DNA of 64,000 bases from Cloeon dipterum (taxonomy: Eukaryota > Arthropoda > Insecta > Ephemeroptera > Baetidae). The stretch covers positions 5,138,886-5,202,885 of the forward strand of contig NC_088789.1 in NCBI RefSeq assembly GCF_949628265.1. The letters run 5' to 3'. The translations under genes and the position numbers were made by a program. Below, piece by piece: positions 40,201 to 52,427 of the stretch. Numbering within the stretch: position 1 is the stretch's first letter; the number at the start of each line of letters is the position of its first letter. The notes under the pieces were generated by a model. That model did not search any database. It saw only the letters and a program-made list of their open reading frames with translations, and was not told the DNA's origin.

Positions 40201-43200
40201 ACGCTCGGCCACATTATACACCCGTTTAATTAGCCCAACTTGATCCGCGGCAGCAGCGATGCCAGCAAATTTTATCATCGCACTTACGGCTTAAGCAAAA
40301 GTGGACTCGTCTGGCCTCTTGTCAAACGCTGCAAATACAATTATTTTCGCTGGAAAAGCTGCAACTTGGACTGGCCAATAAAATGTTTTATGCTCCAGCA
40401 GTGTTGTTGTTTTATACTGGTTTGTCGGTGCAGAGTTGCGTTTATTTTTCTCTAAAATTGCCTTAAGTGAGTCGCTCATCCGGTTGTTGCATTTCACGGA
40501 GCTGCCCTTTAATTACCGTAGCGGCGGAGTGCTACTGGATTGATTACATCGGGGTGGTTTATTTTAAATTCGTATAGAGTTGACTCCCTAAGCGAAACCT
40601 GCAGTACCATAACTTATCTAGAAAGTCAATTCATCCTTGCGATAAACCCAGAGTCGAGCTGTTATGTTATTTCTTACTTTTAAATCAAACTTTAGTGATA
40701 AAGAGAGGAGTGAAAAATCTGCATCAAAAAAGACTGAAGACGTTAGCTGTGATGCAATAAAATTAAATTTAAAATTGAAACTGCAAAATTCATTTTTTAC
40801 TTGTGATGGCTTTAGTTTGCTTTTCTCTAGTAAATACGGGGTTGAACAGTTATGAAATTTTTGAAATAAAATTAATATATTTATCAGCCTCTGTTATGAA
40901 GTTTTTGTCCGTTAATTTTAATTGTTCATTGCAACATCCGTTATGGAAAAATGTGACCGTGGGATTTTTCAAAGCGAGTGATGTTATCAACCCGGAGTTA
41001 AAATAAAAGCAAAGCTCATTTGCATGATCAGCAGCAAATTAAAGCTGACAACTTGGTCAGCAACGAAAAATGGTCAAGAACAAAAAAGAAGAAACATTTT
41101 TCTGACAAGTCCGAAAGAAAGGAGCAAGAATGTTCTCTTTCGTCATGCAAAAAATGGCGTTGTGAGGAAAATTAGCATTTTAATATCTCTCAGGTGGTCG
41201 GAAACTTGCTGCTAACTTTCGCTACGGTATATATATGCATATACACGCGGTAGGCAGCGGCAGCGTAAAATAAAATAAAAGCGAAACGGCAGCTCCTGCA
41301 TCTCCCATTCTCTGCAGCAGAACCCGTTTTGCCATTTTGCTGCGAGAGAGTGTGTGTGTATGTGTGTGATGGTATTATTATTATTATATTAGTGGCGTAT
41401 TACATGCAAGAAGCAAAAACAAGAGAGCTGGAGAGAAACTGACCCTGGCTGAAGAAGAGAGTCGCCGCCTTCTTTTGTTGTAGTTGATGAGGAACTTGAG
41501 GCGCGAACACTCGTCAAAGGAGCACTTATCTGTCACGGAGTACATTAGAATAAACACATCCGCCCACCTGATGTTTGCTTCCAAGCCGGGACACTCCGTT
41601 TCCTTTGGGAAACACATAAAAAATCACACACGGCGACGCATAATGGACCATTTCCTCAAGATCAAGTTGCTCGCGTTTTTTCTCTTTGCTGTAATTGCGT
41701 GGAAAACGAGAGAAAATTGTTCTTGAGGAATTTGCAGCCGACACTCACGTGAGGCTGGCCGGCTGTGTCCAAAATTTCCAGGTTGGCCACTTCGTTGTCT
41801 ATCGTGTTGTTGAATGTGTACATCTTCTCCAGAGTAGGGTCGTACTCGCCAATGAAGCGCCGCGTCAAAAATCGCACTACCAACGCTGCAATTTAAATAA
41901 ACTTTATAATCCCAAGATTTTGTTTGGAGCTAGACCCCACACCTTTCCATTGAGTTGAAAAAAAAGGAAATAATAAATTGCAAAGAATGTACTCTCAATA
42001 GGGAGTAAACGTGTTTTTGTCGCTTTGCTTTTTTTATTGTTTAAGAAATAAATAATTTAGAACATGAAATCTTTTCACTGCGAATTCCCGAATTAAAATA
42101 ACCATGTACCATGATTTGATCGAAAAAGAAGCAGGAACAATTACATTTGACCAAATTTGCATAACAGGCTAAGTAACTATTTATGCGAACTCTAAGAGGA
42201 TTATTTTATTTGAATGCGCGCCAGAAATTTACATCATACAAAGTATTTTATTTTCTGCTTATTCTACATTTGAAGAATGTTGTCTACTTTACCGCCGTTA
42301 ATATCGCAATCAAATGAAAATAAAATCATCACGTATGCGCGGATTTTCGAGCGTTGGAGCAGTGCGGAGGGAACGACGTGAAGTCTTTTCTTTTCTTAGC
42401 GCTGCTCTAAATTTAAACTGCCATGAATGAAAGAGGCCGCTCGTTTGGATCTGCTAATAAAACAAGAGCAGTGCCAAGTCTCTTGTTTTAGCACCGGCCT
42501 CATCAGCGCAGATCGTTTCAAACTATTCTTCATAGGCACGCACCGCGCGATGAAGGCCCATTAAATGCGCGTTTATTGTGCTACAAGCTGTAAATCTCTG
42601 ACAATTGGTCTTCTATGCAGCCACTTCAGAGCGCGATGGGGCAGAAAGAGCGTGAAATCGAGCTCACCAGACTTTCCAACGCCTCCCTGGCCGAGTACCA
42701 TGATCCTGAGGGGCTTAGCCGCCCGCAACCTGGCGAAGGGCGACTTGGCCGCGGTCATGGCGCGTCGAATCAGGCCAGCAGCAGCGGCGGCCGTCTGCTG
42801 GTGGCCCTCCCAGCATCACTTTTCTCCACACGTCCTAAAAAAAGAGACAGAAATATTTTCCCCGTCAAATATTACACGCTGGATAATGAGAGGCACTCGA
42901 CAGATTGTTCAAGTGAGCATTTGTTTTGCTTTTCATCGACCGATTCAAGTGCTTTTCAAACAGACGTCGCTCAGACGGACGTGAGTCACTGCAAGACGTG
43001 TTCAACAAGATTTTTAGTGTGTTTCCTTCAAACATCTTCATCTTTTAATTTGTAGAGGTGTGCACTGTAGTTTAAAGTCAACAGTTCTTGCTCTCCTTTG
43101 TCAAAAGAAGTCAAATTAGTGTCAGTTAATACAAACACTCTCATGAGGCCAAGAAGATTTATTTAGGAAATATTTAGAATTACGTAATGCAAATATCCAT

Positions 43201-43675
43201 AAAGCTATATTTTCATTCAACTTGCTCCCCGAATAAATTCGATTGTGTGAGTTGACCTTAAAGGCCTGCATTGACCTCCATTTACAAACGGACGTTAATT
43301 CGCCTAACAATTCTTTGCGGTTAGAAAACTGCCGAGCACTTAATCGCCAGTATTGTTAGAAGCCAGCTGACTGATCAGCTCTTGTTTACACGAATCGTAG
43401 GTTCAGAGAAAACAAGCGGCTTTAAGGAGAAGTGAACCGTGACAGATTAATCGAGCCGTGACCCAACGATACTATTGTTTAACAAACAATTTTCGCGCAA
43501 AAGATCGGTGGCTTGTTTTGAAAACAGAATGCAAATGAGTTAGTTACCCATTGTTGTTGGCAGAGTTGTGGTGCGCCGACGACGACGAGTTGTTATTTTG
43601 CGGAGGCTGACGGTGCCGGCGGGTGCCCGTGGAGGAGCCGGGGGAGCCGCCGCCGCTGCTGCCGCTCTCAGCCAT
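37213..43675 (-). CDS. RERG/RASL12-like small GTPase
   Basis: Minus-strand coding exons: 43675-43548 (Ser/Gly/Asn-rich N-terminus), then 42729-42668, 41885-41749, 41602-41444, 39215-39072, 38538-38400 and 37400-37213. All are phase-compatible and give about 318 residues. An alternative start is ATG 42758, which makes a 285-residue form beginning [12 protein letters not shown]. The G domain shows P-loop [18 protein letters not shown] with the switch I Thr, DTAGQ in switch II with the catalytic Gln, and NKSD for guanine specificity. The usual SAK G5 box is replaced by SVR. The phrase [20 protein letters not shown] is close to RERG. The C-terminal 100 residues are Ser/Pro/Gln-rich and end SPIDN with no CaaX box, as in the non-prenylated RERG/RASL group. 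A role as a Ras-like signalling GTPase is inferred; the regulator and effector are unknown. Introns of 0.1 to 2.2 kb contain only AT-rich DNA. Confidence 0.85.
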
Positions 43676-46600
43676 TTGATCTAAGTTCGCAGGCGACACA
43701 TTAATTAGCCGCGCGCGGCCAAGTGGAGGCCTCGCTAGTTACACACACACTTTGTCCCATGTGTCTGACAGCCAGCGTAAATAAATTAATTCATGGCTGT
43801 TGCGCTGACAGGTGACGTGCCCCCTCGATAAATAAGTATCATAATTCGCTCGGCGTCGTCTCACTCTTTCCATGCAACAAGAGCAGGCCAAACCGCATTG
43901 CCTGCACAGACATGGGCAATGAAAGGTTCTCTGCTGCCTTGCTTCTCGGGTTTTGCGGCTTCTAGGAGAAAATGGGCTACTTCCCCAGGTCTCGACTTAT
44001 CTATTTTTTTACTATTCTATTCTAATCTAAAATCTCGACACATACATTTTTCTCTCTTCATGGTGAAATAGACAGAAAAGAGGTTGGCGATGGTTTAAAT
44101 TTCAAATTCATTCATATTATTCAAATCGAAAAGTCAGTCTTTTCTTATATATTATTGGTGTTAAGATTTAAGACACTGATATGACGTTTAAACATTCAAC
44201 TGTTATCTTTTTAGGATCATTTTTAGGTGATTTTATGCTTGGCACGAATTAAAGATTTGCATTTAAGGCTTTCTTGGGTAGGAAGATGCCAATGAAGAAC
44301 TCGAAGGTGTTTTTATTTTTTTTCCAGTTGAAAATAAATGCAGCTTCCTCAGCGCGTATAGCAAGCTGTTTATTTTTTCCTATTTCTCCAGAATTTTCCT
44401 GCTAATCTAATTCTTAACTTCCCAGCCGATCTGAAGATAGCAGTTATCCTCCCCTCAGACGGGACAGGAAATTCATGAGGGGCTGCAACCGGCAGCCGAA
44501 ACTTTAGTTGAGCCGGAAATTTCGGTAGAAATAAGGAAAATAGATAGCTCACTATTATACATCGAAAAAGCTGCATTTAAAATTTAAACAAAAAATGGTC
44601 TAAATTGATTTAGTCATAAATAGACGCTTGATTTGTGATGCATTTTATGAAAATCAAACAATGTTGAATGGGAATTCTTCGAGGGTGCCGCATTTTGAGG
44701 ATATACATGTATTTACTCGATTTGCATGCCATGGATATCACTATTTGTTCTGTTCAACTCAAATGTACCAAGAGATTTGTAAATGTAGATTTTGAGGGGA
44801 ACAGTGTGAAAAATATCATATCTTGAAATGTTTAGTAAAAAGAATGACTTTAAGAGAAGCAGCAAAGACTTGTAAGAATTGATTGTATACATATAGGATT
44901 AGTGTCGCACGCATATATGCGTTTAATAATTAATTCATTCAAAATAGATTGATTAATCATTTAGACTCTATATCGTGCATATTAATCAAAAGAGGACCAA
45001 CCTTAAAACAAAGTCAAATTTAGCCAATTCTCTCCAAAATTTAAAGAGCTTTTACCATTTTTTCATAAAGGAGATTTCTTGACGCGCAGATCTATTCTAA
45101 TAAAAAATAAAAGTAAGAAGGGAGTCTCTGCTCGCCATTTATTAAACAGACAGTTTTTCCCAAAATGTTTAAGTCAAGTCTTTATAAGGAATGGTTTTTG
45201 CAATATAGCAATAAGAATTTCTATTTTCTGCAGTGCCCTTATTTTTTGATGAACTATGAAATCGGATGGGATTTTGGCTATCACCATGTTAAATAAAATC
45301 TTTGCCCGTCCGAAATCGAAGAGTTCTCACCTTCACCTATTCCAGAAATACAAAAGATCAAACGCATTGGAAATGACTCACGTTTTCACTGTTAAATGTG
45401 AATCATTCCCGCTGCATTTTCTCTGGCACGAACCCTTTTCGCTTCAAGAGCTCAAAGTGATTGAAAATTGAAGCAAGCACGACAGCATAACAGTAAACCT
45501 GCCAAAAGTCATTAAAAGTTGTCTCTTCGGCTGCGTGTTAACGTTTGCCCCGTAGCGTCTCTTCATTAATTGCCGCTGTCATTCCACCGCCTCGACCGAA
45601 TCACCGGGGAATTTATTGCTAGACACAAAAAGTAATTTCACTCCTGACCCCTGGCTGCTCTCCTCTGCCGGTGCTGCTGCTCTTTGTAAGAGTGGAATAA
45701 ATTTGCAATAAAAAAGTCATTTAGCACCCGACATGAAAAATAATCCACACCGGCTTCGGATATATTGGACAAGCCTCGCTTCGCGGCTGCCTTATTTGGC
45801 TAGTAAAAATAAATATAGACGCGTTGCAGGATTGAATTATGGATGCCGATATCTCGCTGCCGCCGCTGAAGTTGTTGTTGGAAGAGAGAGAGATGTCAAA
45901 TTCATTATATCGAGAGCTCTGAATGGCAAATGAGTGGGTGCGCGCGGCACCGCATATTTCCATTTCAAAGTGCGTTTGTGTTTGCTGACCCTGACGCACA
46001 AATTTGAATCTATTTTCAACGGCTCATTTTGGCCGATGCCGCCGTCGCCATGTGTGCTCGGTGCCGTAAATAAGGCGAACAAAGTAATTAGAGCACACAC
46101 TGTACATATTCACTTTTGTTGGCTCATTAGAAGCTAGAGAGCGGTTATAATTAACAGCACGTGTATTTTGGTCAATGACTTCTTAGGATATCAGGTCTGG
46201 TTTTTCAGCTTGAATTTAAAATAAAACCACTAAAAAATTATCGCAACTGAATAAATTAGATCACCTATATTTTAAATGGAATTTGCTATTTTTCACTGAA
46301 ATTGGTTTAAAATGTGCTGATATGAAGATTATAAACGATGCATCATTTCCTCGCTTAGAATAAATCAGCTGGAAATGTTATGAAATTAAATGAGCACAAA
46401 TTTTTAATCTAATTTTTTACTATTTTGCAGAACATATGTTATTTTTGGTTTTTGCAGAATTAGCGTTCACATTAAATCACAAGAAAAGGGCAGGAAGCAG
46501 TCAGAGCAGGCTCTAAGCTAGGGGCCAGATTAAGCCACTGTGTGCGATTATTTTGTATCAGGTGGCAAGGATATTCGGTATCATGTTTCTATGTCGTGTT

Positions 46601-49600
46601 ACAATTTCTTCTGACCGAGATGCTGGCTGCTGCCGTTTTGCTCACACGAAAACAGCTGGAGGGAAGAGGGAACATCGCAATATGGTAATGCAGCCGGGCA
46701 GATGACGCGCGTGAGAACGAACACGGCACTGCTCACATTATCTGGCCGTAAAACCAAAAATGTTCTGCCCTTCATATTTATATACTAATCCAACTCAAAT
46801 GAGACATATCATTGTTTTTGTTGCTACTAAATAATTAATTGCATCCGGTCAATTCAACCAGGGGAGCACTTTCTATTTTAAATTTTCTCATGATGATTTT
46901 ACGTTTAAAGTGCAGCCAATTAAGGGAATTTATATTAAATTTATAAAAATAAAAATAAAAATGTAGCAAGGTCAGTTGTGGCAAATACATAAACGCTAAT
47001 ATTATTATCTTTTCCTGCTACATATTGATTTTTGCCTTAAAGAAAAAATTAACCAATTAATCAGACTGATGAGCAGCAGCAATTTTTCCAATTTAACTAT
47101 ATTAATCAGTTGCTCTAGTAATTTTACCTAATTATTTTTCAACGCTTTGATGTTTTGTGCGAGATTTTCTTCTGAAAGCGACTCGTCTTCACGCACTTAA
47201 TGCGTTTTGGCTACAAACTATGCAATTTCCTCGAATTAGAGGTGAACTATTGTTGAGAGCACGGACACGCCGCTCACGAATCATTTGCAAAAAAGCATTG
47301 TTTTCAGCAGCGTTCTCGTGTCAGCTTTTCTCTTCACCCCCACACGTGTGTGACGAAGGGCAGCGCGCAGCATGGGCAAATTGCTGCACCACTTGTCAAG
47401 AGTCGTGTTGCCATTGTTTCTGCCGATTTCACGACCTCGCCGCGCGCACCGATCGGCTGCGTTTTCGTGAGAAAATCGCTCGTTCCCCCGCAAGATGTTG
47501 GCGTGTCGAAATTACACGCCGTATTCCCCAGCATGTAGATGTCGTGCGAGAAGCTATCGGTGTTTCGCTAATTTTGCACATCCGCGTGTGCCATGCAGTG
47601 GCTCCGAAACGTGAGGCAATTAAAAGCAATTGGCAAATTAATATCATGACCTGGGAGGACCAAACGAGGCGTGAAAACAAATTTTTTATCGGTTGAGAGT
47701 GAACTATAAGGAATATTAGAATTAAATGTTGGCTGAAGAGTGCTTTCGGTTTATCAATTATGGAACAGGATGCGCCACGAATTTTTGAATAAATTTGACT
47801 GTTCAATTGGCGTGCGCAGCTGAAGAAAAACTAGCAAATTCGGTGGTATATCGTATTCTTCAAAGTCGTTGGGTGGCGGGCTGTATACAATAGCCAGCAC
47901 ACTCACTAATTGGATAACGACGCTGTGCGGTTGGCGGGCCTAATTGTAACTTGCCCTTAATTGAGGCGTCTTTCTACAGCAATACGGTCTTGGGACCGCT
48001 GCTCGTGGCCCCACTTTTAAAATTGCTCCTCAATAACATTTAACATAAATTTACTGTGCTCTTACAAATTACTGAACTATGTTGAACTTAAAAAATTACC
48101 CGCTACATGTGTTTGAGATGGTCTGCTGGGAATTTCTGTTGAGATACAAGTTTAAATTGGAATGAGTGTTTATTTCTTCCCTTAGTATACTGTGAGAGTA
48201 TGTTCCTTTCCTCTTCAAACTGTTTTCTCAGCTTTTTCATATTACACTGCATCAATTTAGTGCTTTAATTTTCAATTTAAAAGTTAAAAATCTAATTTTC
48301 CCCTCATTATCCAATTAAGACAAAGAGGGTAGATACAGAACTAGTAGTTATTTGCATCATCACTATCTAGTAAATCAAATTTTGGTGTCAATATTCGTCC
48401 CACATGGTGTCATTTAAAAGAAAATAAAAATATAGAATATCTCTCTGACGTTTGCCTGATTCTTAATAGAGCTTTCCCATTCAGACTGATCTCCCATAGT
48501 GGTCACTCGATACCCTGAGTGCGAAAACAACAGTTTCTCTATTCTCTGCGCGTCTGAAGTGAGACACTTGCCGTTGTGAGAACCCTATTAATGTGTAATA
48601 CATGATTTTATCACTGCGACCTACCAGAAGCAATCGGCTGGCAGAGGATGCCGCTGTTATTTAATCTTCAAGCACCTGTTGCTGCGCTCTCCCTCGAACA
48701 CGACGGAGACGGATGAGAGAGGCTGCGGCCTGAGCCAAGCATGAGGGTTGATAACACGATGCTGCTGATGCTGCTGCAACCGACCCCCGAGATGAGGGTC
48801 CAGGGGGTGAGCAGCAGCACCACGCGGGGGTGATAATGCGGTAGCGCTTGCGTATCTCCCAACGTATATTTTGTCTCGTGTTTGTTATTTTAGGAGCTTT
48901 TCACATTTCTCGCCACGCTGCTATCTAATACGGGGCGTTGTTTTCACTATGCATCTTGTTACGAGCAAAAAACCAGGGATCGAAAATAAACAGCCACTTG
49001 ATGTTCATCCAAATTATTTGCTTCGATTCTGCACAGAAGATTTATTTTTACACCCAACGCTTGTACAATTCAATAGCATTCAGTTCGTGCTTGCTACGCA
49101 ACATGGCCGTTGGAGCCGAAAAAAAAATAATTCTTAGTTCGCTATTGATAAACAAGATGAGTCTGACAAAATGATGAAGCTGGAAAGTGCGCAGCTTAAT
49201 AAAACGACAAATTGTAATATTTACTTCGTTGTACACATGATAGTGTTTAATAAAAAAATGGTGAGTTCGCTATTTTTCACAAAATTGCTCTTAGGAAATT
49301 AATTTGAAACAGTTTAAGTGCATGTTAATTTAACCTTCGTTAGAACGCGTCTGTCTAAAATTGATTTAGTGCCATTAACCTAAATAAATATAGTTTTTAC
49401 TGTCTCACAAGTACAGAAATAGAGATAATTTTGAATCGTTGCTTTGTAGTTAATTTTCATATCATCCTATAAAGAAAAGGAATTTTCGGCGTGCTAGCAG
49501 CGGATTTTCTTGCAATACGCACAGTGGATGGTTATAAATTATGGGCGGTTGACAAAGCTGCTGCTGCAAAGCGAGATGAAGATGAACTCGCCCCGCAACA

Positions 49601-51330
49601 AACACCGCTGATAAGATAACAGCGCGTCGGCCGCGCACAAAACTAAATGCGAGCTCTTCTTTCAACGGTCGGAGTCGTGCGTTCTCTCGCGAATGTGCAG
49701 CAGCCGCGGCGATCCGAACATTTCGCTGTTGAGAGGAGAAAAGCGAAAAAAAAATAAAAAGGACTGATTAAACAGAGAGACGCGCACTCATCGGCTTTTG
49801 TGCACACAAATCGCTCGGGATTTTTTGTTTAAACAGGCCATCAAAAGACCACTCGAGTAAACACCAACCACATAATGACGAGATATATATCCAGCCCAAT
49901 ATTTATCGTAGATAGAGCCCGCTGCCGAAATAAAATAAATACATTTTTCATTATCTGTTTGAGAGGAGCACTCGACCTCTGCCTTGCTTCGTTTAGGGGT
50001 GAGATTTTTAGCTCCATCCCAGAGTCAACTATTCCTTACAAATAATCTTAATTTTATTAAAACAGTAAAGCGGCGCAATGCATTTCGTATTTCACAATGT
50101 GATAATTAATTAAAGCAAAAACTCATTTGAATTAATTACTTTACAAAATGAGGATTTATTCAATTCATCATATAACAATTTTAAAATAAAATAAACAAAC
50201 AAGATATTTCTCATTATAATAAGCAAAAAATATAAAGTAAAAGTAATTAACTAGTTAAGATAATATATTTTGTTACAATCATTATAAATTATTGTGAAGT
50301 CTAGATAAAGATCTTTAAACTTTTCAAAATATTAAATAGTTTAAACTCGGCTAGAAATCCCGTCCTTTAGAATAATGTATAATGCTGCATATGGGACGCC
50401 GGGCCAAGCGTCTGTCTGCACACAATAATATTATGGTTTCAAGCCGCGTGTGGCATTGAACTTGGCAAGAGAGGCGTGCAATCGAGAGAATTATAGTATG
50501 GTGTGCGCCTCGTGCTTTTCATTTTTTCGCTGTGTAGCGAAACGGCCAGCAGTGCTTGCTTAATTGATGTAAACGCCGCAATTATGATGCCAAGCGGCGG
50601 CTGCTTGAGTGTGGCGCAGGAAAAAAATAACGAGAGCTGATCGGCGGTCACGCTTTTCGCTCAGGCAACAGGCTGACAATGGAAGATTCAGTGCTACCGG
50701 AGACTCTTCGGTTATTAACACCGTTTTTTGTTGCTTTCCTCAATAGCAACGGAGAATTATTTAACAAGGCAGTTTCATTTTGCAAAGAAGCTTTTTCACA
50801 GTTGAGTAAATAGTGATAGAAAAGTGCTGGGAGAAACATTGCAATTTTGAGATGATCGTCAGCCAGAGAAGAGACAATAATAATTATTCTCCTGAAATAA
50901 CGTTGCAGTTGGCGAAACTTAAGCTCAATATTAACCACAATAATGCTCTGAAGCGAAAAGTGTTCGTTTTTCTTCCATTTGGAGGAATAAATTTAATGTT
51001 CCTGGCGGCTGTGATTTATGAGAAACTGGAAGTATACTACAATGGAAACACGCGTGACACTGAAAAATAATATATAAAGCCGAGGTCTTTCCCTTAAAGA
51101 TTATGTCTTCTTATTCCAACAAGAGCACTTTTTGGTTTAACCCTTGAGAGGACTAGTTAGTTGCTAATATTGTTGGGTGTAAGCGTCCAGCAGCGACTCT
51201 TTGTGACGTGTGTCATGCGTCCAATAGTTATTTATTTCACCGACTTTACCATCAGGGGGGAAATAATGTTTTTCCTAGTAGCAAGATGCTAAAAAATGAA
51301 CATATCAATGAGTTCCTCTGAAGGACTCTA
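43676..51330. other. Mostly non-coding spacer upstream of the GTPase gene
   Basis: No family-recognisable exon. A dispersed repeat copy lies near 44.85-44.96 kb. GC-richer patches at about 47240-47640, 48660-48860 and 49600-49800 hold weak exon-like signals, two of which are described as findings. A 179-codon plus-strand frame at 47157-47696 has an implausible composition (Arg/Cys/His-rich) and no splice partner. Confidence 0.45.
44842..44959. repeat. Dispersed repeat, copy 1
   Basis: Shares blocks with 62141-62239 in the same orientation: an AGAGAAGCAGC block, TTAGTGT, CACGCATAT...GCGTTTAATAA, and TTGATTAAT, in the same order and spacing. Overall identity is moderate with small gaps, suggesting an old interspersed element of unknown class. 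Confidence 0.55.
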
Positions 51331-51339
51331 TTGGATAAC

Positions 51340-51346
51340 TATAAAA
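51340..51346 (+). promoter_or_regulatory. TATA box of the unrecognised gene
   Basis: TATAAAA followed by GACGG. About 100 bases downstream is a strong splice donor (GAG|GTAAGA, exon end 51443), which would end a short non-coding first exon starting near 51370. That exon contains only a ten-codon upstream reading frame (ATG at 51410). The nearest fitting downstream exon is at 52.4 kb. Confidence 0.4.
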
Positions 51347-52427
51347 GACGGCTCTGTGGCAGCGACAGAATAAAAGTCTTTTTACCGTCCACCTTAAATA
51401 AATCACCACATGCGGTGCACGTCACCCTCTCCTGCTGACTGAGGTAAGAAATAGGGCATCTTTTTTGTGCGTTAAAAATTGAGATGCGTCGACCCAGGCA
51501 CGTCTTCACGTTCGATGCGTATATAGTAAAGTGAAAACACTTGACGCCTCCAGCACAACGCGGAGTTTTGGCGGGAAATGAAATTCTATGGGAATGCTGG
51601 ACAAAGACTTTTTTGCGCCTCTCACTGCGTTTGTTTGTGTGTGTAGGCTCTCATTTATTGTCTCGCTTCTTCATTTCACGTGGGACCATTTGTGGAGAAG
51701 TAGGAGTATGCTTTGCTGGAAAAAACTTTCCTGATTGAATTGGGCTACGCAGGTGTATTTGTTCAAATTTGAATAGTAAAATCTAATCACCAATTTTATT
51801 CTACCAGAATGTTTAACATCCTCTGTTCTGATTTTTTCCGCAAGGTTAGCATAATATTTCCGATGTTAAATAGGAAAATAAAGTATCGAGATGGAATAAT
51901 GAGATATTTTTTTTAAGATTGTACAGCCACAAGCTCTAATATAATTCAAAAATTTAATGAATAATGAGAATAATTAAGTTTTAAATAAATTTAAAATCTT
52001 GGCCGTACAATTTAGGTAAATGCTCATTTTATTTTCCTATTTAGCATCTTAAAAATTTAAACACATGTTTAGTCGCTAAGCAATAATATTCTGGGTTGCA
52101 TTACAAACTGTCTCAGTCAATTTCGTATGCATTTTTCCCAACAGTTTGAATAAAGTGTTTGCAGACATGAGAAGGCGTCGTCGACGTGCGTGACTCAAAG
52201 AGCAAAATAAACGACAAACGCGCGCGTCTCTGCGGCACTGATTAGATATCCAGCAGACTCGCAGCATCCGACTGAAGGAGATAAGGCTCGAGTGCGAGAG
52301 TGCCAACCAAATTTACATGATTGGTGCAATCGAGTGCCGCGAGCAGATCTGCGAGAGCTGAGCAGCATCACGCAGACTTGACTGCAGGTCATTTGCACCG
52401 GCAGCAGCTGCATCAGGATACCGGCAC

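Noticed and set aside
42816..42818. In-frame TGA as a selenocysteine codon in the GTPase gene
   Set aside because: Ras-like proteins have no selenocysteine, and a cleaner internal splice acceptor avoids the stop; a leader or alternative start is simpler.
47157..47696. 179-codon open frame on the plus strand
   Set aside because: Arg/Cys/His-rich composition with no motif. The start is not an ATG, and no exon partners were found.
49475..49620. Plus-strand 48-codon frame ending LAPQQTPLIR-stop
   Set aside because: Protein-like to the eye but without splice support, and codon use matches the AT-rich background.
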